Shown here in pieces: positions 24,033 through 31,566 of a stretch of 35,955 nt of DNA. Origin of the DNA: Erysipelotrichaceae bacterium. Its GTDB lineage: Bacteria > Bacillota_I > Bacilli_A > Erysipelotrichales > Erysipelotrichaceae. Positions within the stretch are counted from its first letter, which is position 1; every line of letters starts with the position of its first letter. The notes under the pieces were generated by a model. The model was given only the letters and a program-made list of their open reading frames with translations. It was not told the DNA's origin and did not search any database. The stretch lies in NCBI GenBank assembly GCA_017432545.1, contig JAFRJA010000013.1, forward strand, positions 1 to 35,955. Direction: 5' to 3'. The translations under genes were made by a program, and so were the position numbers.

Positions 24033-24854
24033 TTATGCAAGGATTCCTAACAGATTCCCGACAACGCCAATCGCCGCAATGAGAAGCATCAGTTTAACAG
24101 CTGTAAAGTTCTTCTTCAGAAGAGTATAGCAGCCTAAGCAAAGCAGAAGCGGAAGCATCTTTGGCATAATCGCATCAAACAACTGGCTCTGCAGATTGAA
24201 AGTCGAACCAGCAGCCGTGATCGTTATACCGCATGCAACGCCAACATAGCTTGCAGCCAGGGCGCCCATTACTGTGCAGCCCATGATGTTGAAAGCAGCA
24301 ATAACTCTGTCAAGAATTCCACTGGCGATCAAGTCAAGAACCGCATCGCTTCCTTTGTTGTAGCTGTAGAAGAAGATCGCATATGAGATCGCTGCGGAAA
24401 GGGCAGTGATGACGATTGCGTAGAGGACCGGAGCAGCGATCATTCCGGACATCGTCATATCGATGAAAATGGCCAATACGATCGGAACCAGAATTCCCTG
24501 GAAGAAGGTGTCGCCCATGCCGGCTAAAGGACCCATCAGAGATGTCTTAATCGAAGTGATCATGTCTCCAGTGATAGGTTCGCCGTTGGCTCTCTGTTCT
24601 TCCATGGCAATTGCCAAAGCGTGACAGACAATACCGATTTCCGGCTCAGTGTTAAAGAATTCCATTTCTCTCTTCAGCATTTCCTTCTTTGCTTCCGGAT
24701 CGTCTTTATAAAGTTCTTTTGCAACAGGAACCATCGTGTGTGCGAAGCCGACGCCCTGCATTCTTACCCAGTTATAGCAAGCGTGTGACCAGAATGCCCA
24801 GTTTGCCCAGGCATTAACTAACGCTTTCTTTGATAATGCTTTCTTTTCAGCCAT
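24033..24854 (-). CDS. PTS mannose/fructose/sorbose family subunit IID
   Basis: A 273-aa membrane subunit. The N-terminal part is amphipathic and soluble (NWAFWSHACYNWVRMQGVGF). It continues with EIGIVCHALAIAMEEQRANG, SIKTSLMGPLAGMGDTFFQG (highly typical) and PIVLAIFIDMTMSG, then helices to the end. Together with IIC it forms the membrane channel. It follows IIC by one base and is followed directly by the aldolase. The family has no fixed sugar; ketoses, mannose, gluconate-type and amino sugars occur. Confidence 0.95.
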   Translation of the reverse strand: MAEKKALSKKALVNAWANWAFWSHACYNWVRMQGVGFAHTMVPVAKELYKDDPEAKKEMLKREMEFFNTEPEIGIVCHALAIAMEEQRANGEPITGDMITSIKTSLMGPLAGMGDTFFQGILVPIVLAIFIDMTMSGMIAAPVLYAIVITALSAAISYAIFFYSYNKGSDAVLDLIASGILDRVIAAFNIMGCTVMGALAASYVGVACGITITAAGSTFNLQSQLFDAIMPKMLPLLLCLGCYTLLKKNFTAVKLMLLIAAIGVVGNLLGILA

Positions 24855-24855
24855 T

Positions 24856-25593
24856 TTATCTTTCCTCCAGTTTGCGAGTCAGATTATAGTAGATGACTGC
24901 ACAGATCGCACCAACAGCACCAACCTGAACAAGGCTGAAGCCGAGAACGGCAGTCAACAGGAAACCGACATAAAGGAACGGTTTGGCATCCTCTTTATAG
25001 ATGTAAATAAGAGTAAGACCAATACCGACTGCCGGCAGCATGCCACCGACCGTACCCATAACGGATACCAGACCCGATAATGAGTTGATAATGCCGGAAA
25101 CAGCGTTAGCTCCATAGTAGCAGGCAACAGCACAGATACCGCCGCCGATGAATAAGAGCAGCAGCTGAGGAAGCAGAACGTTGATCAGCCAGAGGTTGTC
25201 ACCTTTTCCGTTATCGATCATTTTCTCTGCCATAGGGATCCAGATGGAGTTCCATGTCATACGTCCATAGTGAAGCAATGTTCCTAACAGACCGCATGGG
25301 ACGGCGATAGCCAATGCCGTTTCAGCATCCAGATTGTTTGTGATGGCAAGAGCTGTTCCCAGAACACCGGCAAGCGTTGTATCAGCGGGAATAGAACCAC
25401 CGGCACCAACGTTTCCGATATAGACCAAGCTGATCGTTGCACCAACCATAGCACCTTTTGCAGGATCACCGAGAATGCATCCCGCAACGAAGCCCAGGAA
25501 TAATGGCTTTTGGAAGAACCAGATTACTGTTGTGATCCAGCTAGCTCCTGTCCAATACAGAATTCCCAGCATAATAGCTTGAAACCAAGTCAT
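24856..25593 (-). CDS. PTS mannose/fructose/sorbose family subunit IIC
   Basis: A 245-aa integral membrane protein with IIC signatures: QKPLFLGFVAGCILGDPAKG, GATISLVYIGNVGAGGSIPADTTLA (the conserved substrate-loop region), SLSGLVSVMGTVGGMLPAVGIG and a last-helix region VGFLLTAVLGFSLVQVGAVG. Seven or so hydrophobic segments are visible. It follows IIB by 12 bp and precedes IID. No IIA is coded next to it, so a IIA from another locus must phosphorylate IIB. Confidence 0.95.
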   Translation of the reverse strand: MTWFQAIMLGILYWTGASWITTVIWFFQKPLFLGFVAGCILGDPAKGAMVGATISLVYIGNVGAGGSIPADTTLAGVLGTALAITNNLDAETALAIAVPCGLLGTLLHYGRMTWNSIWIPMAEKMIDNGKGDNLWLINVLLPQLLLLFIGGGICAVACYYGANAVSGIINSLSGLVSVMGTVGGMLPAVGIGLTLIYIYKEDAKPFLYVGFLLTAVLGFSLVQVGAVGAICAVIYYNLTRKLEER

Positions 25594-25605
25594 ACATTTT
25601 TCTCC

Positions 25606-26076
25606 TTATAATAATTTTTCCAACTCTGTTGGTTTTGTTTCAGGAATATCCTGATAATAAACTCTGATACCTTTTTCGCACATGCGTTTCATGCATTCTC
25701 TTTCTTCCTTGGAAGCAGCAGCATTTCTTACCAGAGACGTTCTGTTTGCGTTCGAAGCCATACCGCCAAGCTGAACTTCTGTAAGTTCAACACCGTTCTC
25801 GATCAGTGTCTCGAATGTCATAGGCGTCTTGGTAATAACACACGTTGCCGTATCGTCTCCCGTTTTCAACTGCTCGATTGCATCAGCTACATTAAAGATC
25901 TTGACGTTCAGATCTTTTGGAGCGATTGCCAGCAACAGCCTGCATGTAAAAGCATCCTTAGAAACAGCATCATCAACAACGAAGATGTTTTTGAAAAACA
26001 GCTTCTTTGCCCACTTAGCAATGACCTGACCATGAATCAGTCTGTCATCAATACGGGCGAGAACAACATTTGACAT
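25606..26076 (-). CDS. PTS mannose/fructose/sorbose family subunit IIB
   Basis: A 156-aa cytoplasmic phosphotransfer protein. The active-site block VLARIDDRLIHGQVIAKWAK contains the phosphorylated His15. The fold continues with NIFVVDDAVSKDAFTCRLLL, NVADAIEQLKTGDDTATCVI and LTEVQLGGMASNANRTSL. The open frame extends to 26100, but the ATG at 26076 with GGAGGGG upstream gives the normal family start MSNVVLARIDDRLIHG. First gene of the operon, under the promoter and operators at 26132-26219. Confidence 0.95.
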   Translation of the reverse strand: MSNVVLARIDDRLIHGQVIAKWAKKLFFKNIFVVDDAVSKDAFTCRLLLAIAPKDLNVKIFNVADAIEQLKTGDDTATCVITKTPMTFETLIENGVELTEVQLGGMASNANRTSLVRNAAASKEERECMKRMCEKGIRVYYQDIPETKPTELEKLL

Positions 26077-26131
26077 ACTTTTTCCCCTCCATCTCAACAA
26101 TTATCTATCTGTTGTAAGTATGCAGTACTTT

Positions 26132-26147
26132 TTGAACATTTGTTCAA
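26132..26147. promoter_or_regulatory. SorC-type operator 1 (TTGAACA-TT-TGTTCAA)
   Basis: A perfect 7-bp-arm palindrome with a 2-bp centre. It lies about 15-30 bp downstream of the predicted PTS start site. A matching palindrome is at 26242-26257, 110 bp away centre to centre. The partly symmetrical AAGTAC-N4-GTACTT at 26151-26166 covers the +1. Confidence 0.75.
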
Positions 26148-26168
26148 CAAAAGTACATTTGTACTTAT

Positions 26169-26197
26169 ATTATAAAACCAGCCATTTCATTATTCAA
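26169..26197 (-). promoter_or_regulatory. Predicted promoter of the mannose-type PTS operon
   Basis: On the minus strand TTGAAT (26197-26192), 17 bp, TATAAT (26174-26169). +1 is near 26162, within the AAGTAC-N4-GTACTT palindrome. Confidence 0.75.
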
Positions 26198-26205
26198 TAT
26201 GTAAA

Positions 26206-26219
26206 TTTAAGCGCTTACA
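26206..26219. promoter_or_regulatory. Catabolite-responsive element (cre)-like site
   Basis: On the minus strand TGTAAGCGCTTAAA; compared with the cre consensus TGWAANCGNTNWCA it has one mismatch. It sits just upstream of the -35 of the PTS promoter (about -45), a position from which CcpA could act. Confidence 0.6.
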
Positions 26220-26241
26220 AGTTAAAAAATTCACATGCAAA

Positions 26242-26257
26242 TTGAACAAATGTTCAA
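26242..26257. promoter_or_regulatory. SorC-type operator 2 (TTGAACA-AA-TGTTCAA)
   Basis: The same palindrome arms as operator 1. It overlaps the predicted -35 (TTGAAC, 26242-26247) of the regulator's own promoter, so binding here should repress the regulator gene. Confidence 0.75.
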
Positions 26258-26270
26258 ATTCTGCTAGTAT
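26242..26270 (+). promoter_or_regulatory. Predicted promoter of the SorC-family gene (near-leaderless)
   Basis: TTGAAC (26242-26247), 17 bp, TAGTAT (26265-26270). The expected +1 is about 26277, only 3 bp or so before the ATG at 26280. No ribosome site precedes the gene, so the transcript would be essentially leaderless. Confidence 0.5.
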
Positions 26271-26279
26271 TACTATGAA

Positions 26280-27227
26280 ATGACACAAGACAGAAGAAAT
26301 TTAATTGTCAAAGCCTGCTATATGTACTATATGGAAAACCTGACACAGGCAACCATTGCCAAACGCTTAGGTGTTTCCCGTCCTCAGATCTCGCGATTTT
26401 TGACCTACGCAAGAGAAAACAATATTGTTACCATCACCATAAATGATCCGCAACCTGGCAAAATCTTTCTGGAAGAGAAAATGTGTCAGCTTTTCAATCT
26501 TAAAGAATGTGTGGTTGTTGACCGTGTCGCCAGTGATAGACATGAAATTATGCATTTTTTGGGAGAAGAGTCCAATGGGCTTTTAAGAAGGAATCTGAAT
26601 GATGGCGATATTGTTGGTGTTTCTGCAGGAAAAACTTTATATCATGCATCACAGACTCTGACAGATCCACAAAAGAAGAACCTCAAGGTTGTCCCCGTCT
26701 GTGGCGGAACAGGTTATAAAGGAGAAAGGTGGCAGACAAACAAGATCATTTCCAATATTTCTGAAAGATGGGAATGCGAATCTTTCCAAATGAATTCTCC
26801 TACATTCCTTTCTTCCGAATCACTGAAAAACCAGCTTGTCAAGGAGACCGAAATCAAGAATACTCTTCAGCTTGCAAAAAAGTGCAATCTGATCATTGCG
26901 GGTATTGGCATTCTGGAAGATGAAGGAACACTCATGGAAACAGGCTTTTTGAATGACAAAGATATTGAAGAACTTAAAGAAAAGAAAGCCGTCTCCTCAA
27001 TATGCAATTCCTTCCTTGATGAAAATGGCAACGATATCAATTTCTCAGGTTACAAGAGAATGATCGGTTATAAAATCGATGAGTTTGACGAAAATACAAA
27101 GATCGTAGCTTATGCGTTTGGTGACGAGAAAATCAGATCGATCGTATCGGCTTTAAAAACCGGAAGGATCTACGCTCTGGTATCAGATATCTTTACGGTG
27201 CAGCATATTATTGATCAATATAGTTAA
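26280..27227 (+). CDS. SorC/DeoR-type sugar-binding transcriptional regulator
   Basis: A 315-aa SorC-family regulator. The N-terminal HTH (about 5-55) is KACYMYYMENLTQATIAKRL, GVSRPQISRFLTYARENNIV. The sugar-phosphate-binding domain (from about 60) includes GDIVGVSAGKTLYHASQTL, VVPVCGGTGYKGERWQTNKI, ADIVIAGIG-like NLIIAGIGILEDEGTLMETG and C-terminal GDEKIRSIVSALKTGRIYAL. Phosphosugar binding usually releases it from DNA. It is divergent from the PTS operon, with shared operators. The first ATG is used because the sequence before it in frame offers no ribosome site or alternative. Confidence 0.92.
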   Translation: MTQDRRNLIVKACYMYYMENLTQATIAKRLGVSRPQISRFLTYARENNIVTITINDPQPGKIFLEEKMCQLFNLKECVVVDRVASDRHEIMHFLGEESNGLLRRNLNDGDIVGVSAGKTLYHASQTLTDPQKKNLKVVPVCGGTGYKGERWQTNKIISNISERWECESFQMNSPTFLSSESLKNQLVKETEIKNTLQLAKKCNLIIAGIGILEDEGTLMETGFLNDKDIEELKEKKAVSSICNSFLDENGNDINFSGYKRMIGYKIDEFDENTKIVAYAFGDEKIRSIVSALKTGRIYALVSDIFTVQHIIDQYS

Positions 27228-27259
27228 CAAACCCATATTCCCATTAAGAATTCTTGTAT

Positions 27260-27297
27260 AGGTATACATCGCTTATCTTCTGTATACCTTTTCTTTT
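27260..27297 (+). terminator. Terminator after the SorC-family gene
   Basis: AGGTATACA (27260-27268) pairs with TGTATACCT (27281-27289), a 9-bp stem with a 12-nt loop, followed by TTTCTTTT. Confidence 0.75.
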
Positions 27298-27428
27298 GGA
27301 AAAATATACAAATACGGACATCAGTCCATTTCAGATAAACATTAGTTTTTCTTCAGCAGGAATTCACAAGGGGTTTCTATGATCGTTATAAAGGAGAATC
27401 TCCCTTTATTGTCAGGAGGAAAACTGTG

Positions 27429-29015
27429 ATGAAAAGAAAATATCGCATCATTTTAGGGTTTCTATGTGTATTGATGTGTGTATCTTTGTTTGGCTGCAGT
27501 GTTTCGCAAACAGCTGAGAAAGACACAGAAACAGTTCAGGAAAAAGAAGAAACGAAACAGACAAATGAGGTTGTACTTGATCTGGCGATGATCGATAACA
27601 GTAAATGGCTGTATAACGAAAGTGATGATGTCTATTATCAGACAGGTATCTTGTATTGTGCAAATCCGGCGGATGAGACATATGAGACTTTAGGTATCTT
27701 TGTGCCCGGAGCTTATATGAGTGCTGAGGACAATGGTGATGGTACTTATACCTGTACAGTCAATGAAAGCGGAAATATCGGATCTTATACGGCTAAGAGT
27801 GCTCCGATCATGTTTCCGGTAAATACGCCGGGTCATAAGGCCCAGGATGCACCGGAGGGTTATGTCAAAAGCTGCAGCACCTATACCGATGAAGGATTCA
27901 TCTATGTGGTAGCGGGATGTAGAGGTAAGGAATCGGGAGTTCCTGCCGGTGTTACGGATCTTAAGGCGGCAATACGGTATATAAGATATATCGAGGAAAG
28001 CATACCCGGTGATACCGATCGTATCGTCGTCTTTGGCCATAGCGGTGGCGGTTCGCAGGCCTCTGTTTTAGGCAGCAGCGGCGACAGTGAACTGTATCTG
28101 CCTTATCTGCAGGATATCGGAGCGGCCGATACCAGCGATGCGGTAGCGGCAGTCATGGCTTGGTGTCCTATTACCAGCTATGATACTTCCGATCTTTCTT
28201 ATGAATGGAATATGGGTAGTACAAGAAGCGGACTATCGGATGAAATGCAACTGATATCCGATTCATTGGCTGAGGCCTATGCGGATTATGTCAATGAAAT
28301 GGAATTTTATGATGAAAACGGAGAATTGCTGAGACTGGAAGAATCTTCGGAGGGTATCTATCAGGCAGGTTCCTACTATGAATATCTCAAGGATGTGATT
28401 GAAACGTCTTTGGAGCACTATCTTGAAGATGAAGGTTTTTCTGTAAAGGAAGCTCAAAACTATATCGCTTCGCTAAACAAGGATTATGAATGGGTCAGCT
28501 ATGATGGTAAAGAGGTAAGTATCACTTCGATCGCAGCCTTTGTCGATCATTTCAAGTCGGCCACCAAGCCGATCGCCGCTTTCGATAAGCTTGATGAAGG
28601 TGGTCATGAACTGTTCAATACGGGCGATGGTGAAAAGACCCATTATGATGCGATATTGTATGAAATAGTCAAGGGAACGGAATATGAAGATGAAGTTGCT
28701 GAAGATATCGAAAAAAGAGATCATCTTGGCTATGATATGGCATATCGTCTCAAAATGTTTTCGCCATTATATTATCTTTTAAGTAAAAGCGAGGGCTATC
28801 AAAGCAGTTCAGTCGCTTCCTATTGGCGGATCCGCAGCGGTATTAATCAAACCGATACGGCTTTGACGACGGAAGTCAATCTGGCCTTGGCTTTGGAAAT
28901 GTATGGTGCTGATGTCGACTTTGAGACCGTTTGGGAACAGGGCCATACCCAGGCTGAAAGAAGCGGGAAGGCCAGTGATAACCTTATTGAATGGGTAAAG
29001 GAATGTTTCAAATAG
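27429..29015 (+). CDS. Tannase-like alpha/beta-hydrolase lipoprotein
   Basis: A 528-aa secreted lipoprotein. The signal peptide RKYRIILGFLCVLMCVSLFGC has a lipobox LFGC with Cys near residue 23, followed by a charged linker. The hydrolase part carries ETLGIFVPGAYM, an oxyanion-type region and the nucleophile elbow VVFGHSGGGSQAS (Ser in G-H-S-G-G-G) at about 205-215. The C-terminal half has DVDFETVWEQGHTQAE (candidate catalytic His). The pattern fits bacterial tannases and related cell-bound esterases; feruloyl-type esters are possible. ATG 27429 is 9 bp after AGGAGG; a GTG 3 bp earlier is the alternative start. It stands alone, with a hairpin at 27388-27410 in its leader. Confidence 0.75.
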   Translation: MKRKYRIILGFLCVLMCVSLFGCSVSQTAEKDTETVQEKEETKQTNEVVLDLAMIDNSKWLYNESDDVYYQTGILYCANPADETYETLGIFVPGAYMSAEDNGDGTYTCTVNESGNIGSYTAKSAPIMFPVNTPGHKAQDAPEGYVKSCSTYTDEGFIYVVAGCRGKESGVPAGVTDLKAAIRYIRYIEESIPGDTDRIVVFGHSGGGSQASVLGSSGDSELYLPYLQDIGAADTSDAVAAVMAWCPITSYDTSDLSYEWNMGSTRSGLSDEMQLISDSLAEAYADYVNEMEFYDENGELLRLEESSEGIYQAGSYYEYLKDVIETSLEHYLEDEGFSVKEAQNYIASLNKDYEWVSYDGKEVSITSIAAFVDHFKSATKPIAAFDKLDEGGHELFNTGDGEKTHYDAILYEIVKGTEYEDEVAEDIEKRDHLGYDMAYRLKMFSPLYYLLSKSEGYQSSSVASYWRIRSGINQTDTALTTEVNLALALEMYGADVDFETVWEQGHTQAERSGKASDNLIEWVKECFK

Positions 29016-29017
29016 AG

Positions 29018-29044
29018 TAAAGGAGCAGGGACAGTGCTCCTTTA
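29018..29044 (+). terminator. Hairpin terminator after the tannase-like gene
   Basis: TAAAGGAGC (29018-29026) pairs with GCTCCTTTA (29036-29044), a perfect 9-bp stem with a 9-nt loop. The T-run is short (CCTTTA), so termination may be partial. Confidence 0.6.
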
Positions 29045-29049
29045 TGGTA

Positions 29050-29175
29050 TAACTATGATATTATTATCCGGTCATAAAGATGAAATTGCTGATTATCAAC
29101 CCGGGTTCAACTTCGACAAAAATAAGTGTTTATGAAAATAAGGATCTGATATATTCAAGATCATTTTCATGATGA
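29050..29175 (+). repeat. Repeat copy A: 5' end of a butyrate kinase gene, truncated
   Basis: From 29050 to about 29175 the DNA resembles 30736-30859: the upstream AACTATGATATTATTATC..., then ATG at 29080 reading MKLLIINPGSTSTKISVYEN and KDLIYSRSFS before a stop at 29172. Only 30 residues remain of the phosphate-binding N-terminus of a butyrate kinase. It is a decayed partial copy of the pseudogene at 30763. The two copies bracket the ATPase gene. Confidence 0.7.
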
Positions 29176-29249
29176 TTTTAAGCTGATTCGTGAATCAATC
29201 AGGAACAAGGTTTATCAAACAACTGATTCTGTAACTTTAACATATTTTC

Positions 29250-29329
29250 TTGAAAAAGTGTCATAAATGGGGAAATAAGAATTGAAAAAGTGTATATAAA
29301 TTAATAAAAATAATTGAAAAAGTGTCATA
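29250..29329 (+). repeat. Three direct repeats, TTGAAAAAGTGTCATA, 32-bp period
   Basis: TTGAAAAAGTGTCATA occurs at 29250-29265 and 29314-29329, with TTGAAAAAGTGTATAT at 29282. The starts are exactly 32 bp apart, about three helical turns. The last copy supplies the -35 (TTGAAA) of the predicted promoter at 29314-29342. Evenly spaced copies suggest a protein-binding site array that controls the ATPase gene. Confidence 0.85.
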
Positions 29330-29342
29330 TCTATTCTATACT
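29314..29342 (+). promoter_or_regulatory. Predicted promoter of the DUF4143 ATPase gene
   Basis: TTGAAA (29314-29319), 17 bp, TATACT (29337-29342). The -35 lies inside the third repeat copy, so the repeat-binding factor would compete with or recruit RNA polymerase. Confidence 0.7.
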
Positions 29343-29376
29343 GATTTTATTCCCGACAGAAGAGGAGGAAAATGCT

Positions 29377-30714
29377 GTGTTAAAGCGCAAAGCGGAAGAA
29401 AGAATCAGAGATTGGATAGAAGGATCAAAGAAAGCCTTGCTTGTAAGCGGAGCCAGACAGGTGGGGAAGACATATTCCATCAGGAAATGTCTGACAGAAG
29501 TTGGTTGCAACTATCTGGAAATAAACCTGATCGAACAGCCGGAACTGATTCCTGTATTTGAACGATCCATGTCAGTTGATGACCTGAGAGTCAATCTGTC
29601 TGCAGCGACAGGTTATTCGTTTGCTAAGGGAGAAAGCATACTTTTTATTGACGAGATCCAGGAAGTCAAAGATATTGTGACACGAATCAAATTCTGGGTG
29701 GACGAGGGCAGTTTTCGGTACATATTGAGCGGATCGCTTCTTGGCATTGAATTAAAAGGTCTGCGCTCGGCACCTGTGGGATATCTGGAAGAGATAAAAA
29801 TGTATCCGCTTGATTTTGAAGAGTTTTTAATAGCTTCCTCAGTCAATGAAGACGTCCTTGAGCACCTTCGTCGCTGTTTTGAAGAAAGCAAGCCTGTCGG
29901 AGAACTGATTCATGACAAAATCATGAAACATTTCCACAGATACCTCGTTGTCGGGGGGATGCCAGATGCCGTAAGGGAATATGTGGAATCCGGTGACATC
30001 TCCAAAGTTACGATCATACAACAGAATATCAGGGAATTATACAAGCTTGATTTCACAAAATATGAAGCAGAAGACAAGAAACTCATGATCATTTCGGTCT
30101 ATGAGACAATGCCGTCCCAGCTGCTCAAACAGAACCGCAGGTTCAATTATGCCGATATAAAAAAAGGTTTGCGCTTTGAAAAACTGGAAAGCAGTTTTTT
30201 GTGGCTGACTTCGGCAGGAGTTGTGATCCCAACCTATAATGCAACCGAACCAAGGGCATCCTTAAGTCAGAATCAGAAAAGCAGCCTGCTTAAGCTCTAC
30301 TCATCGGATGTCGGTCTTCTGACAGCGAGTTACGGAAATGCCCTCAGGACAAAAATACTTGTGGCTGATGACAAAGTAAATCTTGGAGGGATCTACGAAA
30401 ACGCTGTTGCACAGGAGTTGAATACTCATGGCTTCCAATCCTGGTTTTACAACAGCCATAAGAACGGAGAACTCGACTTCGTTATCGAGGAGGATAACGA
30501 AGTTGTCCCTATCGAAGTAAAGAGCGGGAAAGACTACTATGTTCATTCTGCAATTCCAAAGGCGATAAACAATCCGGAATATGAAATAAACAAAGCTTAT
30601 GTCTTTACAAATTATGATGTCGAAACAGATGGAAAGATAGTGTATCTGCCGGTTTACATGGCCATGTTCATCAATGATGATACGATTCTTCCTGTTCTTG
30701 ATCCAATTATCTGA
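29377..30714 (+). CDS. AAA ATPase with DUF4143 / PD-(D/E)xK-like C-terminus
   Basis: A 445-aa protein of the AAA/DUF4143 group. Walker A is LVSGARQVGKTYSIR (about 22-36), Walker B/sensor is SILFIDEIQEVKD followed by the family's YILSGSLLGIEL and EIKMYPLDFEEFL. The middle has YLVVGGMPDAVREYVE, and the C-terminus has KNGELDFVIEEDNEVVPIEVKSG, a D-x-n-E-V-K arrangement like PD-(D/E)xK nucleases. The frame is open from 29314 (TTG), but that lies inside a repeat. The GTG at 29377, 9 bp after GAGGAGG, gives the normal N-terminus (LKRKAEERIRDWIEG). Such ATPases are widespread, poorly understood, and often found in accessory DNA. The function is unknown; a defence or addiction role is a guess. Confidence 0.88.
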   Translation: MLKRKAEERIRDWIEGSKKALLVSGARQVGKTYSIRKCLTEVGCNYLEINLIEQPELIPVFERSMSVDDLRVNLSAATGYSFAKGESILFIDEIQEVKDIVTRIKFWVDEGSFRYILSGSLLGIELKGLRSAPVGYLEEIKMYPLDFEEFLIASSVNEDVLEHLRRCFEESKPVGELIHDKIMKHFHRYLVVGGMPDAVREYVESGDISKVTIIQQNIRELYKLDFTKYEAEDKKLMIISVYETMPSQLLKQNRRFNYADIKKGLRFEKLESSFLWLTSAGVVIPTYNATEPRASLSQNQKSSLLKLYSSDVGLLTASYGNALRTKILVADDKVNLGGIYENAVAQELNTHGFQSWFYNSHKNGELDFVIEEDNEVVPIEVKSGKDYYVHSAIPKAINNPEYEINKAYVFTNYDVETDGKIVYLPVYMAMFINDDTILPVLDPII

Positions 30715-30735
30715 AGGAGACCACAAACAAAAGGG

Positions 30736-30859
30736 AACTATGATTATTATCTGGTCACTGACATGAAATTGCTGATTATAAACCCTGGTTCGACCTCGAC
30801 AAAAATAAGTGTTTATGAAAATAAAGATCTGCTATGTGAAGACAGCGTTTTTCATGATG
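30736..30859 (+). repeat. Repeat copy B (5' end of the butyrate kinase pseudogene)
   Basis: Homologous to 29050-29175: shared upstream AACTATGAT-TTATTATC and the first about 30 codons, MKLLIINPGSTSTKISVYEN then KDL, up to TTCATGATG. The two copies differ at scattered positions, so the duplication is not recent. Confidence 0.7.
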
Positions 30860-31334
30860 CACCGGTATTGCTCAAATATATGTCAATAATCAGATACCTT
30901 TCAGAAAGGAAGTTATCCTGAACTTTTTGGCTGAAAACGATATCGATATAAAAGATCTTGATGTTTTTGTAGGAAGGGGTGGCAGTGCCGTTCCCGTCAG
31001 ATCCGGGGTAATGGAAATAAACGAACTATTATATGGCGATACGATAAGTGCCAAAGGCGGCAGTGAACATCCTGCCAAACTGGGCGTTATGCTGGCATAT
31101 GAATTCGCCTTGGAAAACAATAAAAAAGCCTATACTCTTGATCCTACCAATGTCGATGAACTTTGTGATGAAGCCAGACTGACGGGTATTAAAGGTTTAT
31201 ACAGGAATGCCCAGGCTCATGTCTTGAATCAGAAGGCCGTTGCCCGAAAACACTGTCTTTTGCATGACCTTGATTATGATGACTGCGATCTGATCGTCTG
31301 TCATATTGACGGAGGCATAACAGGAATCCTTTAA
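30763..31334 (+). pseudogene. Butyrate kinase, frameshifted and 3'-truncated
   Basis: The frame opens with MKLLIINPGSTSTKISVYEN and SVFHDAPVLLKY, then shifts near 30882. In the next frame it continues as NNQIPFRKEVILNFLAENDI, VFVGRGGSAVPVRSGVMEIN, SEHPAKLGVMLAYEFALENN, VDELCDEARLTGIKGLYRNA, HVLNQKAVARKHCLLHDLDY and ends at CHIDGGITGIL. These are consecutive conserved blocks of butyrate kinase (acetate/butyrate kinase fold), which makes butyrate and ATP from butyryl-phosphate. About half the protein is missing after GGG(I)-like IDGGI, so it is inactive. No phosphotransbutyrylase gene is beside it. The GTG-started ATPase at 29377 lies between this gene and a partial copy of its own 5' end. Confidence 0.85.
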
Positions 31335-31407
31335 CAGCTGAATATGAACTCATCAGTGATGAAAAAGGTTTTCTGGTCAGCAGAAAGAAGGATAACGAAG
31401 GATAACG

Positions 31408-31566
31408 ATGAAGCTGGGTGTGAAGGAATATGAACAAAAGAGGATATTGAATAAAACAGGAGGAATGCCTGTGACTTTTGATGATGATTCTCCGGAATTA
31501 AGTGAAAAACAGCCGATGGAGTTCAGAAGGATATTTGATGGTAATAGATCAGAAAAAGTGTATTAG
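31408..31566 (+). CDS. Small ORF with antitoxin-like segment (52 aa), possible remnant
   Basis: ATG 31408 (AAGGA 6 bp upstream) reads MKLGVKEYEQKRILNKTGG and MPVTFDDDSPELSEKQPMEF, RRIFDGNRSEKVY. The DDDSPELS-EKQ-EF segment resembles the short stretch before the DNA-binding part of BrnA/CopG-like antitoxins, but no RHH or HTH part remains and no toxin gene is seen. The last codons overlap GAAAAAGTGTATTA (31552-31565), a copy of the 32-bp-period repeat upstream of the other ATPase gene. It may be a shortened antitoxin or chance; low confidence. Confidence 0.3.
   Translation: MKLGVKEYEQKRILNKTGGMPVTFDDDSPELSEKQPMEFRRIFDGNRSEKVY

Noticed and set aside
29250-29329. Repeat array considered as a CRISPR
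   Set aside because: Only three 16-bp repeats, with 16-bp gaps that are AT-rich intergenic sequence and include a promoter; no cas genes are present.
29314-29376. TTG start for the DUF4143 ATPase
   Set aside because: It lies in the third repeat and the -35 element, upstream of the predicted transcript start; GTG 29377 has GAGGAGG in place.
31408-31566. Complete toxin-antitoxin pair
   Set aside because: Only a 52-aa antitoxin-like segment is present and no toxin ORF precedes or follows it.
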